DNA of 64,000 nt from Acheta domesticus (GCA_031308135.1 JAHLJT010004567.1:137096991-137160990), one strand, 5' to 3'. Positions 1 to 11,840 are shown, numbered from the stretch's first letter. Translations and numbers: made by a program. The notes: generated by a model from the sequence alone, not told the origin.

Positions 1-1054
1 AGAGAATTTTCCTTTGACCTGTAAAAATTATCCCTAAAAAATATATTGTTTAAATGGAGTATTTTACTTTAATTCATTGTCGTTTTCGTAGCAAGAATAA
101 GCCAAAAAGGCGAGAATGTTTTACCGTTCTTATTCAAAATTGGCGCGCAGATGTCCATAAATTTTCACGTTTGTGAAATTCTTTCACTGTGAATTGAATT
201 TTCTAATTACCATTAATGTGAAGGACACAAATAAATGAATTAAGTGAAGTTTCTTAACAGGAATGCCAATATCACTTGCTTGTAGATTAATTTTCTCCTT
301 TTATCGAACTGCTCTCAAAATTTCTCACCTACAGGAGAAAATTCCAACCACAAATGTCAGAGAAAAGCCACAGTTTGGCGGCCGAAACGTAGGCAACTGT
401 TCCTAGATCGTGGTGTTTCCCGCACAGCCAAATTTTTTTCGTCTCTGGCCCCCGAAGCATAAGCTGATTGTGCCCACATGCTCTCGTGATACAGTCGAGA
501 CCTGAGTTGTGGCGTTTACGCGGACGGACGTCCTTCGTCTGTGGTTTCCATGCCAGGCCGTGCGATCTGCTTTTGTTAAGGTGGCGCAATATGATTCAGT
601 TGATAGACCTTCCAGTCAATCCAAAGGCAATGGACCCCTTTTGGTTGAATAAAAACGATAGATCACGTGATCATACGCATTCCTTTCCACACTTTCCTTT
701 GTCGATACATTTCGGCTACACCTTCTGCCATCAAAAATTTAATTAGAGCTCGCTGACCCCAATGGACGAACTTTCGTTGCAAACGATTTCACTTCAACGT
801 GTATCTGAGCATGGAAAATACTGCACCGACAGCCCCTACCAGTTTGCATCCTCATGTACTCCGCCACCTTCTAGAGAAAACTCCATGTCCAGCTTTATGA
901 AACGATGCTGCGACGAAAGTTGTAGATCCATTAGGGATTTGGAAGCCCCGATTAATTCGATAAATCTGTCACCGCCAGGTTGTGCCTACAGTGGAAGAAC
1001 AGAAACAATGCATGCAAGCCTTGCGTGAGAGTGGGCGGGAAGAGAGTATTTGCT
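1..1054. other. No gene recognised
   Basis: AT-rich at the left, of mixed composition from about 330 to 1050. Only short frames without recognisable motifs are present, and I see no repeat structure or transposon terminus here. Confidence 0.5.
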
Positions 1055-1265
1055 AAGTCCGGACGCGTTAATTACTGAGGTCATTAGACCCGTAAGTGTA
1101 GTGTGGTTCTGAGCGTTTTATTCCCGCCGGTGGAGATGTTCCTTTCGCCCAGAAATACGAGATCCGGTGCAACGTTTACGTCGTTTTGGGGATTTTTGTC
1201 TACTCCAAATGCCTTCCCTAAACGGGTACCATCTGAGTCGGGATAAGTCGGCGGGGCATCGGATC
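1055..1265 (-). repeat. Degenerate SINE fragment, minus strand
   Basis: Read on the minus strand this matches the 3' half of the SINE family that recurs at 20.3, 30.7, 33.6, 41.1, 47.5 and 60.5 kb. Shared blocks include the reverse complement of TTACGGGACTAA near 1090, the GGATCTCG block near 1162 and the region opposite CCGGCTGGGGC near 1235. It is much more diverged than the other copies and has lost the (CAAT)n tail. Confidence 0.55.
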
Positions 1266-1328
1266 AGAGCGAGCGGGGAGAGGCGGGGATAGAACGGGCA
1301 GGTCAGGCGGGACGGAGTGGGATGGAAG

Positions 1329-1808
1329 TAAGGATGGCAAAAAAAATCGATCTTTTTAAAACATCGATGTTGTCAGAAACATTGATGTGTTAACATCGAT
1401 ATTTTTTTCGATATTTTCTTCACATCGATATTTTTGTTCCAAAAATATCGATATTTGAGTTTATAATTTATGCAATGCTTTATTATGTATTTAAAAATGT
1501 TTAAGTTATTTATATGGTATTTGTTATGGTATATGTAGAATATTGATTAGAAGATTAAGATGGTAAAATAGAGAAGCATAACGTTCTTTAATTTTAATTT
1601 TATTATTTACATTCAATAATAAATTTTATTAGCATAGTAACCTACTACTAGCATGCTGCTCAACAAACATTAAAATATATTCCATTTGCCAACATTTGCT
1701 TGTTTTATACATTGATGTTTTTGTCGATGTTTTCATCGACATCGAAAACCCTTTAGCGATGCATCGAAACATCGATGTATCGATATTTTGGTAAAATTTG
1801 CCATCATT
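1329..1808. mobile_element. ATCGAT-rich miniature DNA transposon (hAT-like)
   Basis: About 480 bp with inverted ends, TAAGGATGGCAA on the left and the complement of TTTGCCATCATT on the right. Many copies of ATCGATGT/ACATCGAT lie just inside both ends. A second member lies at 50353-50876, with ends TAGTGATGGCAA and TTTGCCATCCCTA. TIRs of the TAGGGATGGCA type are typical of hAT elements. The flanking 8-mers here (GATGGAAG and GGATGGGA) match only loosely and lie in a GGGATGG-rich context, so the target duplication is unresolved. It has no coding capacity. Confidence 0.7.
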
Positions 1809-2110
1809 GGATGGGAAGGGACAGAACGGGCATGGCGGGCGGGGAATGGAGGGGCATGGCGGAGCTGGCGAGGCAGCAGAGCGGGATGGGACGGGACTGG
1901 ACGGGACGGGACGGCCACTGCAACTGAACGAAGACGCTCTGCTAACGAGCGACCCGTTCTGCTTGGCTGCCGTCGACGCCGCGGCGCTTTTACGGGTCTC
2001 TGCACCGACTCGCCACCCCCCAGCACCCAGCCCTCGCTCGTACCCACTACACTCGCCTGCACTTTAAGTAGCGTGACTCCAGTCACGAGAGCCGCTCCCC
2101 TGCAAACTGC
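1809..2110. other. GC-rich tract with GGGACGG-type short repeats
   Basis: The tract is dominated by repeats of GGGACGG and GGGGCATGG, continuing a similar tract at about 1240-1328 interrupted by the miniature element at 1329-1808. The open frames on both strands are low-complexity products of this composition, and I do not believe they are genes. Confidence 0.6.
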
Positions 2111-2586
2111 TTGTTTGATTTTTCCACCTGGCGGAAAATTGACGGGGGAGAATCGTTGCTGAGATAGCCCTCGTTCTGGTGAGTAAATTTTACATGTAAC
2201 TGTTGTTTTGTCGTTAATACATGATGTCAAAATTAATTAGCATCTATGAGTTGCACAATTATGACGTTTAACAATAAAACGAGCGGAATTGAGAGAGTAT
2301 TTTGTCCGAAAGTTCCTTGTGTTGTTTAATGAAAATATTTCCGGAAAACCTGATTCGTTCCCCTTCACTTGAATCTTATTATTTATTATACGATTGACAT
2401 AATTTTGAAATGTAATCATTGACATATTTTATAGGCAATTATATGTGTTCAGAAATTGTTATTTAATCCGAAGGAACGACAAATCTTATCACGACTTTCT
2501 CATTTGCGTCGATTTCCGCCACCTTAAACCTTGTGTTAGCAAGTGGGAAGAATAAACATCAGGTTTAAATGTTTGTTACTATTCAT

Positions 2587-2934
2587 TCAAATGACTTTAT
2601 AAATCAATATTATATTTTTGCTTATTTCAAAGAGCTTCAAAAACTTCCATCTTAAATATTTGGAAGTTAGTACTGCTAATGTTCCTCGCATAAATGCATA
2701 CATTTGCATATGACCTCGTTCCTGTGGATCTGATAATTCTTCGAAGTTGTCTTCACGACCTCGCTCTGTATTCTGTTTGTTTATGTAGGGTCTTCTATCA
2801 TAATACCCCTGTTGCAGACAACTGAAAAAGACAACCCGCGATCTTTTCACATGGTACCCCGTTGCTAAACAGAGACAACTGACAACGATAACCAGCCACG
2901 TTACAGCGAGTCTAAGGCGTACGTAAGAGAACAT
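2587..2934 (-). CDS. Candidate small secreted protein (weak)
   Basis: A 115-residue frame on the minus strand, from an ATG at 2934 to a stop at 2587. The N terminus looks like a signal peptide: MFSYVRLRL, then a hydrophobic core AVTWLVIVVSCLCLATG with a possible cleavage before YH. A dibasic KR follows at once and the rest is polar, with one further Cys. That layout resembles a neuropeptide or small secreted precursor, but I do not recognise a mature peptide. The last 20 or so residues look like read-through into non-coding DNA, so a splice donor upstream of them would be expected if this is an exon. The frame lies directly beside a pogo-type element at 2997-3571. It could equally be chance or part of an old repeat. 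Confidence 0.22.
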   Translation of the reverse strand: MFSYVRLRLAVTWLVIVVSCLCLATGYHVKRSRVVFFSCLQQGYYDRRPYINKQNTERGREDNFEELSDPQERGHMQMYAFMRGTLAVLTSKYLRWKFLKLFEISKNIILIYKVI

Positions 2935-2996
2935 TCGACCAGCAAAGAGCCTTCTCTCCTCCCGCCATTTTCTCACTGAGGACTGCTGAAAAATCT

Positions 2997-3571
2997 TCAC
3001 TTTCTGTTGTTATTGTGAACTTCTGGGAATTAACATGTTCGGTTCACTAAATCAGAAATTCACTTTACCCGATGATGTCAAAAATAAATAGAATTTCTCC
3101 ACAATTATTGATTTTATTAATGTAGAATGAGAGCAAAATTCAATATATTTATTTGTCCTTAAAAATGAATTATTTTCAATTGTTTTCTTCGTACATTTTT
3201 CATTGGTAAAAATCTCTAGATTCTTCTCGAAAGTTCATGTTCTCTCCTTTCTTGGTTCTGCATTGTCTTCTGCTTCTAAGAATCGTAATGCAGTCCTGAA
3301 ACCTTTCAATGCCTCTTGCACTGTTGGAACACTATCCCACTCTCCGAAGGTCCTTTTACTAGCCTAATGACATGAGAGATCCAATTAATTTCCAGGACTT
3401 AATTCCTACGTTCACTATAGCCGAAGTTCAGGTTCAGTATAACCGAATCTTCTTATGCTCTTTTTATGCTTCTTATGGTTATTTGCTTATAAGTGAAACG
3501 GGACCAGTGATGTAAGTTCATTGTAACCGTGGATTCACTATATCCGAGTTTACTATAGCTAGAGTCGACTG
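2997..3571 (-). mobile_element. pogo/Tigger-type miniature DNA transposon
   Basis: About 575 bp, related throughout to 7461-8021 (opposite orientation) and 60034-60477 (same orientation). The right end is the complement of CAGTCGACTC, followed by TA at 3572-3573. The left end is degraded but aligns over GTGAACTTCTGGG. Internal imperfect repeats resemble GTTCACTATANCCGA. A conserved interior block around 3307-3350 corresponds to the transposase C-terminal remnant described for 60034-60477. CAGTCGACT ends and TA flanks fit the pogo branch of the Tc1/mariner superfamily. Confidence 0.75.
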
Positions 3572-3850
3572 TATCTCCAGTTTTTGTGGCAGCAGAAAAA
3601 GTTACCAGGTGCAACTGAAAACAGACCAGCCCATTTGAAACGATTTTGGGAATCCAAATAGTTTAATGTCAATGAACCCTGCGCTCCCTTGTCGCTAGGA
3701 AACCAGATAAGATCGCTTGGCGCAGTGTTTATTTCGAATAAAATGCGTGATAACGCCACCCGAGGCCGTCGGCCTCTTGCTAAAATTTGGCTGCATAGCG
3801 GGTGGCGTCTGCCAGGAGCGTTGATCGTAAATAATCGGGGATAGTTTCAA

Positions 3851-3856
3851 ACACAC

Positions 3857-3900
<44 letters not shown>
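3851..3900. repeat. (GT)n microsatellite
   Basis: An uninterrupted GT run of about 40 bases follows ACACACTT, continuing into short GTGCATGT variants. Confidence 0.95.
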
Positions 3901-4413
3901 ATGTGTGCATGTTTGGTTACTGATTTTTAAAAGGATATGTGAACTTTCGAGAAATAAAGAAGTGTATAATTCAACATTAGAAAGAGAGCCAGGAAACATA
4001 AATTATGCACAGATATGCTCATGAGCTAAACATCCTTTTGGATTATCTGTATACAGAGTCCCATGAAGAAATGAAGACGTTTGTTTTTTAATGTGCACAT
4101 TCAGGTCAAGACTTGTTATAAAATATATTTTATTTGTATTTCTAAAATTTATTTTCTCTTTGGCTCTTTTAAAACATCAAGGAAATAATGATTTTCCATT
4201 CTCTTCCTGTTATTTCCGATTCTGAGTGTTTCGCTTTATGAAGAAGTTAGTAAATGATTCGTTCTACCTGAGACAAATACCCTTTCCGTACGGGACGTGA
4301 TTCTCACAAACCATGCGTAAATACATTTCCGTCTTGGCGAATTTTGCTCTCACCGGTTTTTCCTCGCAACACAGCTTCCAGAGTAAGAGGTTACTGGCCT
4401 ACCTGTCGTGGAA

Positions 4414-4416
4414 ACA

Positions 4417-4477
<61 letters not shown>

Positions 4478-4485
4478 TACACACC
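4414..4485. repeat. (CA)n microsatellite
   Basis: An uninterrupted CA run of about 55 bases, ending in GCACACATACACACC. Confidence 0.95.
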
Positions 4486-5087
4486 ATCAACAAACGTGGT
4501 GTGAGTGTATAAACATAGTGAGTTACAGAAAGGAAAGGATAATGGGAAGCGAAGAACACTCACCACAAAATATGAAGATGAAAATAATTGTTACCCCATG
4601 AAGTGCTGTAGTTGCTTTGGACTACAGTGAGTTCGAAATTAATAAAGTATTATGTCTAGATGTTTCTTTTAAGCCTCTAGATTGGGGTTTCATTATCTGC
4701 TTTCGTGATAAGTTCTTGTTTCGTTTCCCACCTGGTGGGATATTGTTGAGGAAGAAATATGTTTTTTGTGAAATATACTCGTCCAACGATAAAAAATATT
4801 GAGATAATGTTATTTGTGCAAGATACGCTATGTACCACTGTGCTAAAGACAATATTAAAAAGAATATTCTTCCCACATCCAACATGAAAGAAAGAACCTT
4901 AAGAATCACGGAAGTGAACTAAATAATACATGAAAATAATATGTATTATATATAATATAAATAAATAATATATAGAAGAAATTATGTACAGAGCCGCGAG
5001 AATTAGCTGTGTAATAGAAGTAAAACATTTTGTGACTAAATCTCTCCGATTAAATACTAGGTTACCCGCATGCGCGTTCGCTCGCTC

Positions 5088-5163
5088 ACACTCACACACA
5101 CACACACATACACATGTATATATACATAAAACACACACACACACATATGTGTGTATATATATA
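5088..5163. repeat. Compound (AC)n/(GT)n/(AT)n microsatellite
   Basis: Short AC runs, ATGTATATATAC, a second AC run and then GTGTATATATATA. The AC and GT parts are self-complementary and could fold. Confidence 0.9.
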
Positions 5164-5239
5164 GGCAGGCGATTGTCAATTACATGAACAAATTCTGTCC
5201 GTTCCTAGGAATTCACCTCTATTTCCGAGATGAGGACTT

Positions 5240-5700
5240 AACCTCTCGCACCTGTTCTGTCACGGGCGTGGTCGCCAGTATTCCATAACAAACCGATCCA
5301 TGAAATGTAAATGTCCCCAGCAGCTGCCGAGACGGCGGCGGCAGCGGCAGTGACCCCTATCTCGGTATATCGCTGGGCGGAGAAGGTCCATAACAGCGCG
5401 ATGCCGGGCAGCGGTAGTGCTTTTTTATAGCGGAGCAACAAGTTGCCGATGCAACAAGCAACGCCGTCGTGGCGACAGGTGGCAGCGGCGGCGGTGGCCG
5501 GTAGCCGCACCTGAGGTGCCGCCGCCGCCGCCCCGCTCCTGCTCCGCCCCCCGCAGGCGGCCAAGGCGGTCTCAACTGCTCGCCCACACAGAGGCGGAGG
5601 GCGGAAGGGGCGGCCGTCACCTGCGCCTCCGCCGCCCACGACGAGGCCCTGCGGAACACCGTGCCGCTTTGGCGGAATGCTGCGATGATTGATAGGTGAA
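5240..5700. other. GC-rich, CpG-rich island
   Basis: Rich in GCC/GGC trinucleotides and CpG, in sharp contrast with the AT-rich flanks. Every frame translates as low-complexity Ala/Arg/Pro. It could be a CpG island or first exon of an unseen gene, or a GC-rich repeat. No TATA box, start context or splice pattern decides this. Confidence 0.5.
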
Positions 5701-5971
5701 ATTGTGTAATGGGCAATTCATTAACATTATTTGAGAAGCGTGCTTTTGCATTATTTATGTTATTTTCGGTTCGCGCTCTCTAAAATATGGTGTCAGAATA
5801 TTAATGTTCACTTTCATTCTTCTTTTTTACGTTTTCGGTTCTCGTATTTTTTTTTTGTTTTTTGTTTTTTTTTTGTTTTTTGTTGTTGTTTTTTCAGAAA
5901 CCATTTTTCGAATAATATACTTTTAATAAGATTTCATTGTCCAGTTCTATTTTAGATAATAATACTAATTG

Positions 5972-6319
5972 TTTGAAAACTAAAAGGTTAATAAAAATAT
6001 ATTTTTAATTTGGAAATTTATTGAAATGTTTTTTAATGCTATTGAAATGTAATTGAATTGGTAATTTTTACAAAGTTCAGTTTGATCTCTGACACCATGG
6101 AGGGTATTGTTGAAAGTTTGTTTCTTAAAAAAAATGTAATTATTTTTAAAAAATTACTATTGGAATTTAAGAAGAAATGACATAGGTATTAAAACTCTGA
6201 AGAAGAGGAAAAGGACTCCTCGAAACGTCGAGACATAGTAATGATTCAAAAAACGCATTTTAATAAATTTCCAAGTTTAAAATATGGCTTTTTATCAACC
6301 TTTTGTTTTTCAAACGCAT
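5972..6319 (+). mobile_element. Inverted-arm repeat with hammerhead-like motif
   Basis: The left arm (about 5972-6040) and right arm (about 6250-6319) are inverted copies, beginning GTTTGAAAACTAAAAGGTT on the left and, in reverse complement, GTTTGAAAAACAAAAGG on the right. Both share GGAAATTTATT further in. Between them, at 6197-6234, lies CTGAAGA, a hairpin with stem GAGG/CCTC, then GAAACGTCGAGAC. Motifs of this type occur in Penelope-like retroelement terminal repeats. That assignment is inference; no coding region remains. Confidence 0.5.
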
Positions 6320-7039
6320 AGTATTAAACAGTGTAACATAGACAGTCACAAGATATTGGAATATAATTTTACTTCATTTATTTCCTTTTCGTTTCGTGAG
6401 CTTCCAAATATTGTGCGCGAAAATTTATTTTCACTTTTTTAAATTTTTTCTGTGAATTATGCCGTGTGCTTTTTACATTTAGTTCTTTTAATTTTGTCTG
6501 ATTTTGTCCAATATTAGCCCACTGACAACGGATAATGTTTGTGCTCACTTATTATTTTTCTTTACCATTACAACAAGTGTTCCTATTTGCAAACTGCAAA
6601 TCATTAGTCGAATTATATTTTTCACAATTTCAATTTTACTGTTTAATAATTTTCTAAAATTGTTTAGTATCAATAGTAAGTACACTGCAAACACTTTTGT
6701 CTGTCAAAGTCGCTGTTCCGAGAAAATCATTCTTATTTTGAAATGCTTTCTGCCTATCGCCTACCCTCGCCTTCATTTTTTCCTGTCATTACCACCTCTC
6801 TTCTTACTTAAATCGCCTAAATGATGTGTCATCACCTCGTTGACGCAATATTTATTAACAAGCTTTCCTCACACAGTCATCATACACTCACTGACTTCCG
6901 TTCTTCTTCAACAACTGATAGTTCTATCAGTTGTAGTCATGGTGTACGTGTGGTGAAGATATATGAATGTTCTTCACTGCCTGTGAGGTACCTTAGTATC
7001 CACATTGTGTAGCAGATTAATTAAATATGTGTACACTCA
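6320..7039. other. No gene recognised
   Basis: AT-rich. Only short frames of unlikely composition are present, and I see no repeat boundary. Confidence 0.5.
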
Positions 7040-7200
7040 TTTGATGATTGAAATCCCTGAGGATAGAAATATATTTTCCGAAGCGTTGGCAAACAACCAT
7101 GGTTTAACTTAATTTTGCTCCTACTGACCAAGCCCAGTTAACCTGACTCCAATATAATATTTTGGTCGTTAATCATTCCCCATATTCCGTTCTTATCACA
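7040..7200 (+). repeat. Repeat with hammerhead-like motif, related to 27846-27935
   Basis: Contains CTGAGGA, a GAAA/TTTTC hairpin and CCGAAGCGTTGG at 7057-7090. About 35 bases later begins a block (CCTACTGACCAAGCCCAG...CCATATTC) that recurs at 27846-27935 with its first part inverted. It is probably a retroelement tail of the same type as 5972-6319. Confidence 0.5.
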
Positions 7201-7259
7201 AGAATTCTGACCGCCTCGGAAAAACTTTCTTCCTTAACCCTGACAGCTCTCTCTGTGGC

Positions 7260-7455
7260 CTTCACTTATCCAATCGACCACCGGGTCCGCCACCCCGAGC
7301 AGCTGCGAGCGTCCAGCACTTCCTACTTCAACAGCACCTGCGCTCGCCACTGGCGCCATCGCAGCGCGCCTTCTCGCCCATCGCCCGCCGCCTTATCTGC
7401 ACCGTCGCCCTCGCGGCGACATCTAGCGCCACTCTCACCGACATCCAAGGCACCG
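7260..7455. other. Short GC-rich stretch
   Basis: About 190 bases of C-rich sequence directly abut the pogo-type element at 7461. The frame across it is Ser/Pro/Ala-rich without recognisable motifs. Confidence 0.45.
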
Positions 7456-7460
7456 ACATG

Positions 7461-8021
7461 CAGTCGACTCCGGTTATAGCGAACTCGGATATAGTGAACC
7501 CTCGGTTATAGTGAACTTAAGTCAATGGTCCCATTCCAATTACATGACAAATAAGCATAAGGGATTCGGTTATAGTGAACCTGAACCTCGGCTATAGTGA
7601 ATGTAGGAAATAAGTCCTGGAAATTAATTGGATTTCTTATGTCATTAGGCCATTAAAAGAGCCTTCGGAGAGTAGGATGGTTTTCCAACAGCGCAAGAGG
7701 CATTGAAAGGTGTCATGACTACATTATGATACTTCGAGGCAGAGGACAATGCAGAATCAATTATGTAGAGAACTGGATCTCTGGAGAAGTATCAATAATG
7801 AAAATTCACGAAGCAAACAATTCAAAATAATTTATTTTTTTAAGTACAAATAAAGATATTGAAATGTTCATTTCGTGGTGTTCATGCATTTTACGGTATA
7901 TTGATAAAATCAATTATTGTGGAGAAATTCTATTTAAATTTGACATCGGATATAGTCAACCTCTGATATAGTGAACCAAACATGTTAGTCCCCAGAAGTT
8001 CGCTGTAACCGGAGTTGACTG
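7461..8021 (+). mobile_element. pogo/Tigger-type miniature DNA transposon
   Basis: About 561 bp with inverted ends CAGTCGACTCCGGTTATAGC and the complement of GTTCGCTGTAACCGGAGT. The right flank is TA (8022-8023) and the left flank is TG, a decayed TA. Subterminal GGTTATAGTGAAC copies follow the left end. The interior around 7660-7720 is homologous to the transposase remnant in 60034-60477. It is in opposite orientation to the copy at 2997-3571. Confidence 0.85.
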
Positions 8022-8031
8022 TATAATGTTG

Positions 8032-8301
8032 ATTAATACCAGTGGCTGATCCAGGGGAGGGGGCATGGTAGCCGTGGCTCCCCCAAAAGGCCTAGAGTTT
8101 TCGTTTTTTACCTTGCTTCATTTGGCAAAATGAATTTAAATATTAATTTATGTTAAAATTATGTAATTATTTAAACACTAATATTGTATCGTATCATATA
8201 TACAGTACATAAATAATATAATTACAAATTGTTTATTATTTAACATAAAACTATGATGCCCCCTCCCCAAATGACCGGTTGGATCGGCCTCTGATTAATA
8301 C
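8032..8301. mobile_element. hAT-type miniature transposon with perfect 8-bp target duplication
   Basis: The element proper is 8040-8293 (254 bp). It begins CAGTGGCTGATCCAGGGG and ends, in reverse complement, CAGAGGCCGATCCAA. ATTAATAC lies on both sides (8032-8039 and 8294-8301), an exact 8-bp duplication as expected for hAT. The interior is AT-rich and non-coding. It lies 18 bp from the end of the pogo-type element. Confidence 0.9.
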
Positions 8302-8509
8302 TGCCTTTTATTTATGTTTAAAACGAGTACGGTTTTGCAACTCGAGAACTTAAGTTTGTTTTGGCAATTAGGCATTTCTTGATTTTGTATTGCATTAGTG
8401 GAAGAGGAATAAAATGATACAAATGAATTTCAGAACGTGAATCTTAAGTTCACAGGAATAAGAACTATATATTGAACGTCAATCACGATTCGAAAGTAAA
8501 AACTTTAGG

Positions 8510-9670
8510 GTTTTGTCTGGTTCTCACCGCGACCACATGCTGTTCGGCCGTTTTTTGCTTAACTATACCAAGCAATTTTCATCCTTATCGCTAGTTTCAC
8601 ATTGTAGAGTCTTTTTCAATGAAATGCGATTGTTGCAGATAGTGTTATCACGTTAATTCTTAGAAATCTTGCTGTTGGGCAATGCATGTGGTCGTCGTCG
8701 CGACCACAATGCATACAGGCACTGTCGCGGAGTGTTCATTTGAGCATTTTGTTGAGAAGTGATTTTTCGCGTTTCGAGTTTCCGGAGTTTTTAGAGAACA
8801 GAGGATTATTACTTATTTATTACTGTTTATTAAGATATTTTTTAGTATTACAATAGATTTATTCATAAAATACTCCATTTTTACATCAATAAGGCTAATT
8901 TATATTTTCAAGGGTGTAGTCAGGAGTAAGTACACAATCGTAAATTCTTTTTTGTTCTGTGAAAATATGAATTTTAAAAAATGTTTTGAACTATTAAATT
9001 TATTGTCTAATAATGTAAGATATTCGCTAAATAGATTTAGTTTTCCGAATATTTGTGACTTAGAAAATATTTCAATATTTTTACATTTCTTCAGTGATTA
9101 CGTATATTTGCGTAGTATAATGTAACACCCATACTTGTTACTAGAGGTGTGCTATCTTACAGAATGGCTAAAATTTGGTGTTTCCATAGTTCTGAACTCA
9201 TGGTCTAATAAGAATTTAACAGTTTCTAATAGGAATTTAACAGTTTCTTGGGAATATTGACGAGAATGATGAAGCGGCGTTAGATTCGGAGTATAGAGGG
9301 GATTCCAATGCAGATGACGTGGCGCTAATAACGCAGCTTATGAACTCTAGCAGTTCACGTTTCTTTCAATATTGTTTTCTTTAGTCAATAATATATTATT
9401 TTAGATTTTTGTTTCTAAATGTATATCATATTGAATTTCACTACTTATTTATTTGCACTATTTATTTTCAATTTTATTGCTTTTTCTATTTCACGTCTGT
9501 TCCTACGTGTTTCTTCTATTTTTTAAAGAACATGCACACGTTTATTTATGACTGGATATTAGGTTTTTATTCAGGAATTATACGAGATGGTTCTGTACGC
9601 AACCACAATCCATAGTGTAATGCGTAGCCCTAAATGGATTGTGGTCGTTTATACGACCACATCATTTTCG
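8510..9670. other. Unclassified region bounded by GACCAC palindromes
   Basis: Two hairpins of the form GTGGTCG...CGACCAC lie at 8688-8707 and 9641-9660, with further GACCACA copies near 8527 and 9602. A short acidic frame at about 9249-9322 could be a decayed coding remnant, but I cannot assign it. This may be an unknown DNA transposon. Confidence 0.3.
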
Positions 9671-10339
9671 CAATTATCTCACTTTATATTTAAACAAATC
9701 ACAAATTAATATTTTTCTCATGTTTCTAAGATCAAAATTAAACAATTAAAAGATAAATTCAAATTATTCCGGAGAACAAGTTACCCGACCTATAAAGGGA
9801 TAATAATGATGAGCCTTCAATAGAAGAATCTGAAACCACTGTCAATCTTTTTGCCAAAACAATAAAACATCGCTCCTGCATGAAAAAGTAAGTTATCTGA
9901 AATATTTAAAAAAAGAATTGAAATATTCAGGCGCCTCAGTATACTTCGTCGGTGAACTACATGGAACCTGTAATTTCACGCAAAACAGCTACCACCGTAA
10001 CCGTCTGCACACCAGCATCGGCATATTGCAGTCCAGAAAAATGAAAAAGTATATTTCATCGTTTTCGAAGGAAACTCAGATTTCAGAATTGTGTTCTCTC
10101 ATTACAACAATCCCGAATATTCACTGTCTGTATTAAGAATCAAGGGCAATTACAAGCCGTGAACACACTGCCATTTCCTCAGTTCCTACAGCCACCCCAC
10201 TGTTCCCGATCGGACACTGCCGCATTTTGTCACAATCCTCAACACGTCACTAAAACTGCCTGTTTTGCGATACTATCTATCCACATCTACCACCTAGCCC
10301 CCACCTCTACCAATAGTGCCAACATCCGTCCACCGCCGA
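9671..10339. other. No gene recognised
   Basis: AT-rich at first, more C-rich after 10150. Short frames only and no repeat structure seen. Confidence 0.5.
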
Positions 10340-11050
10340 CTTCTCGTCATTGCCTTCAACCCGCCATGACCAAGGCGCCGCCGTTGCTACTATCGCCTCC
10401 GCAGCTACCTCCACTTGAGAGAGCGCCGTCAAAGCAGCATGCGAAGTGTCCGGTGTCGCGGCGACGGCAAGAAACCGCTCTTTGACGCATGGCCCTGCGC
10501 GCCGCACCCGGCCTTTTTGCTCCGAGGCAATGCCCCTCCCGTCCACCTACGCGCCGCGCCCACCGGTTCCCCTGGCCACTCCCACGCCTCCACCCTCGCC
10601 TTTGCCCTCGCCACCGCCCGCGTCTCCGCCCTGCCCTCCGCCCTCGCCCCTGCCCTCGCCTCCGCCCTCGCCACCGCCAGCGCCTCTGCCCTCCCCTCCG
10701 CCATCGCCACTGCCCTCGCCCTTTCCACCGCACTCGCCTCCGCCCTCGCCGTCTCCACCACACTCGCCTCCACCTTCGTCTTCGCCTTCGCCCTCGCCTC
10801 TGCCCTCGCCTCCGCCCTCGCCCCCGCCTCCCCCTCCGTCCTAGCCTCCTTCCGCGCCTCCGCCTTCCCCTCCGCCCTCGCCTCCACCCTCGTTCCCGCC
10901 CTCGTGCCCGCTCTCGTTCCCGCCCTCGTCCCCACCCTCGTCCCGCCCTCGTCCCCGCCGTCGTCCATGCCCTCATCCACGCCCTCGACCCCCCCCCTTC
11001 GTCCCCGCCTTCGTCCTCGCTCTCGCGTCCGCCCTCGCCTTCGTTTTAGC
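10340..11050. repeat. C-rich minisatellite-like tract (CCCTCGCCTCCG type)
   Basis: From about 10590 the plus strand is built of imperfect 6- and 12-bp units such as CCCTCGCCTCCG and CCGCCCTCGCC. All plus-strand frames stay open (Ala/Ser/Pro/Arg-rich) because the units lack stop codons. This is better read as a simple repeat than as a gene. Confidence 0.7.
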
Positions 11051-11559
11051 TATTCCTTTCCAGACTTCCCTTTTACTGTCTTCTTTTCGAATAGAAATCT
11101 TCTGTTTATTCACACCTTCCACGCGGTCTTCTCGTTTTCAGTCTTTGAATTCATTTTTAACGTATTTGCATGTGTTATTCTAATCCATTACGGAAAATTC
11201 AACCGACGCCCGTTGCTTTACTCTTACCTCTGAGGTGTACCCATAACCAACATCATGCAGCCCATTATTATTCTAGAAATACGAGCTTTGTGAAGCCCAA
11301 TGTGTCATCAAATGTGTCCTTGAACACTTTATGACACAATAAACAAGTCACCAATGCATTACCAAAAATACCTCATGTACATCGAAAGTTTCCTCTTCTT
11401 CTATTTCCAGACCATAGAGAAATTCGACTCTTGCTCCAAATGCGTATTCTTCCATAAGCCTCTATAACACCTAGATCGTTGCTCGTATTGTTTCACATAT
11501 TACACCGCAGTCTGATTTATGTGCGTTTCCTTTCGCGACGTTTCTTTCTTGTTTTCGCC

Positions 11560-11840
11560 ATCCGGAGGCTCGGCCAGCGCGGCGGCCGCCGCTGCCTGCT
11601 GTCACGGCCACCGCCATCGCCGGCGACGCGCGCCGTAAATAACTCCGGGCGCGCATCGCCGACCGCCGCTGTTTTTCGTGGTCGCGGCGGCGGCGGCGGT
11701 GGCGGTGGCGCCGGCGGGGGCGGGGCGGGGGCGGCGGCGGGAGCGGACAGGAGAGGCGGCCGGCCGAGGCCCTGCACCCTCGGCTCCTGTCCCCTCCGCG
11801 CCGCCTCCGCTGCCTCTGATCACGTGGCGCGGCGACCCAC
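11560..11840. other. GC-rich, CpG-rich island
   Basis: Contains (GGC)n-type stretches around 11685-11750 and many CpGs. It could be a CpG-island promoter, but no gene is visible on either side. Confidence 0.45.

Noticed and set aside
2600..3000. Upstream extension of the secreted-protein frame to 3000
   Set aside because: The codon at 3000 is GTG, not ATG, and the extension runs toward the pogo-type element. The ATG at 2934 gives a cleaner signal-peptide start.
10415..11233. 270-residue Ala/Ser/Pro-rich frame
   Set aside because: It is produced by imperfect CCCTCGCCTCCG repeats, and several other frames on both strands are equally open.
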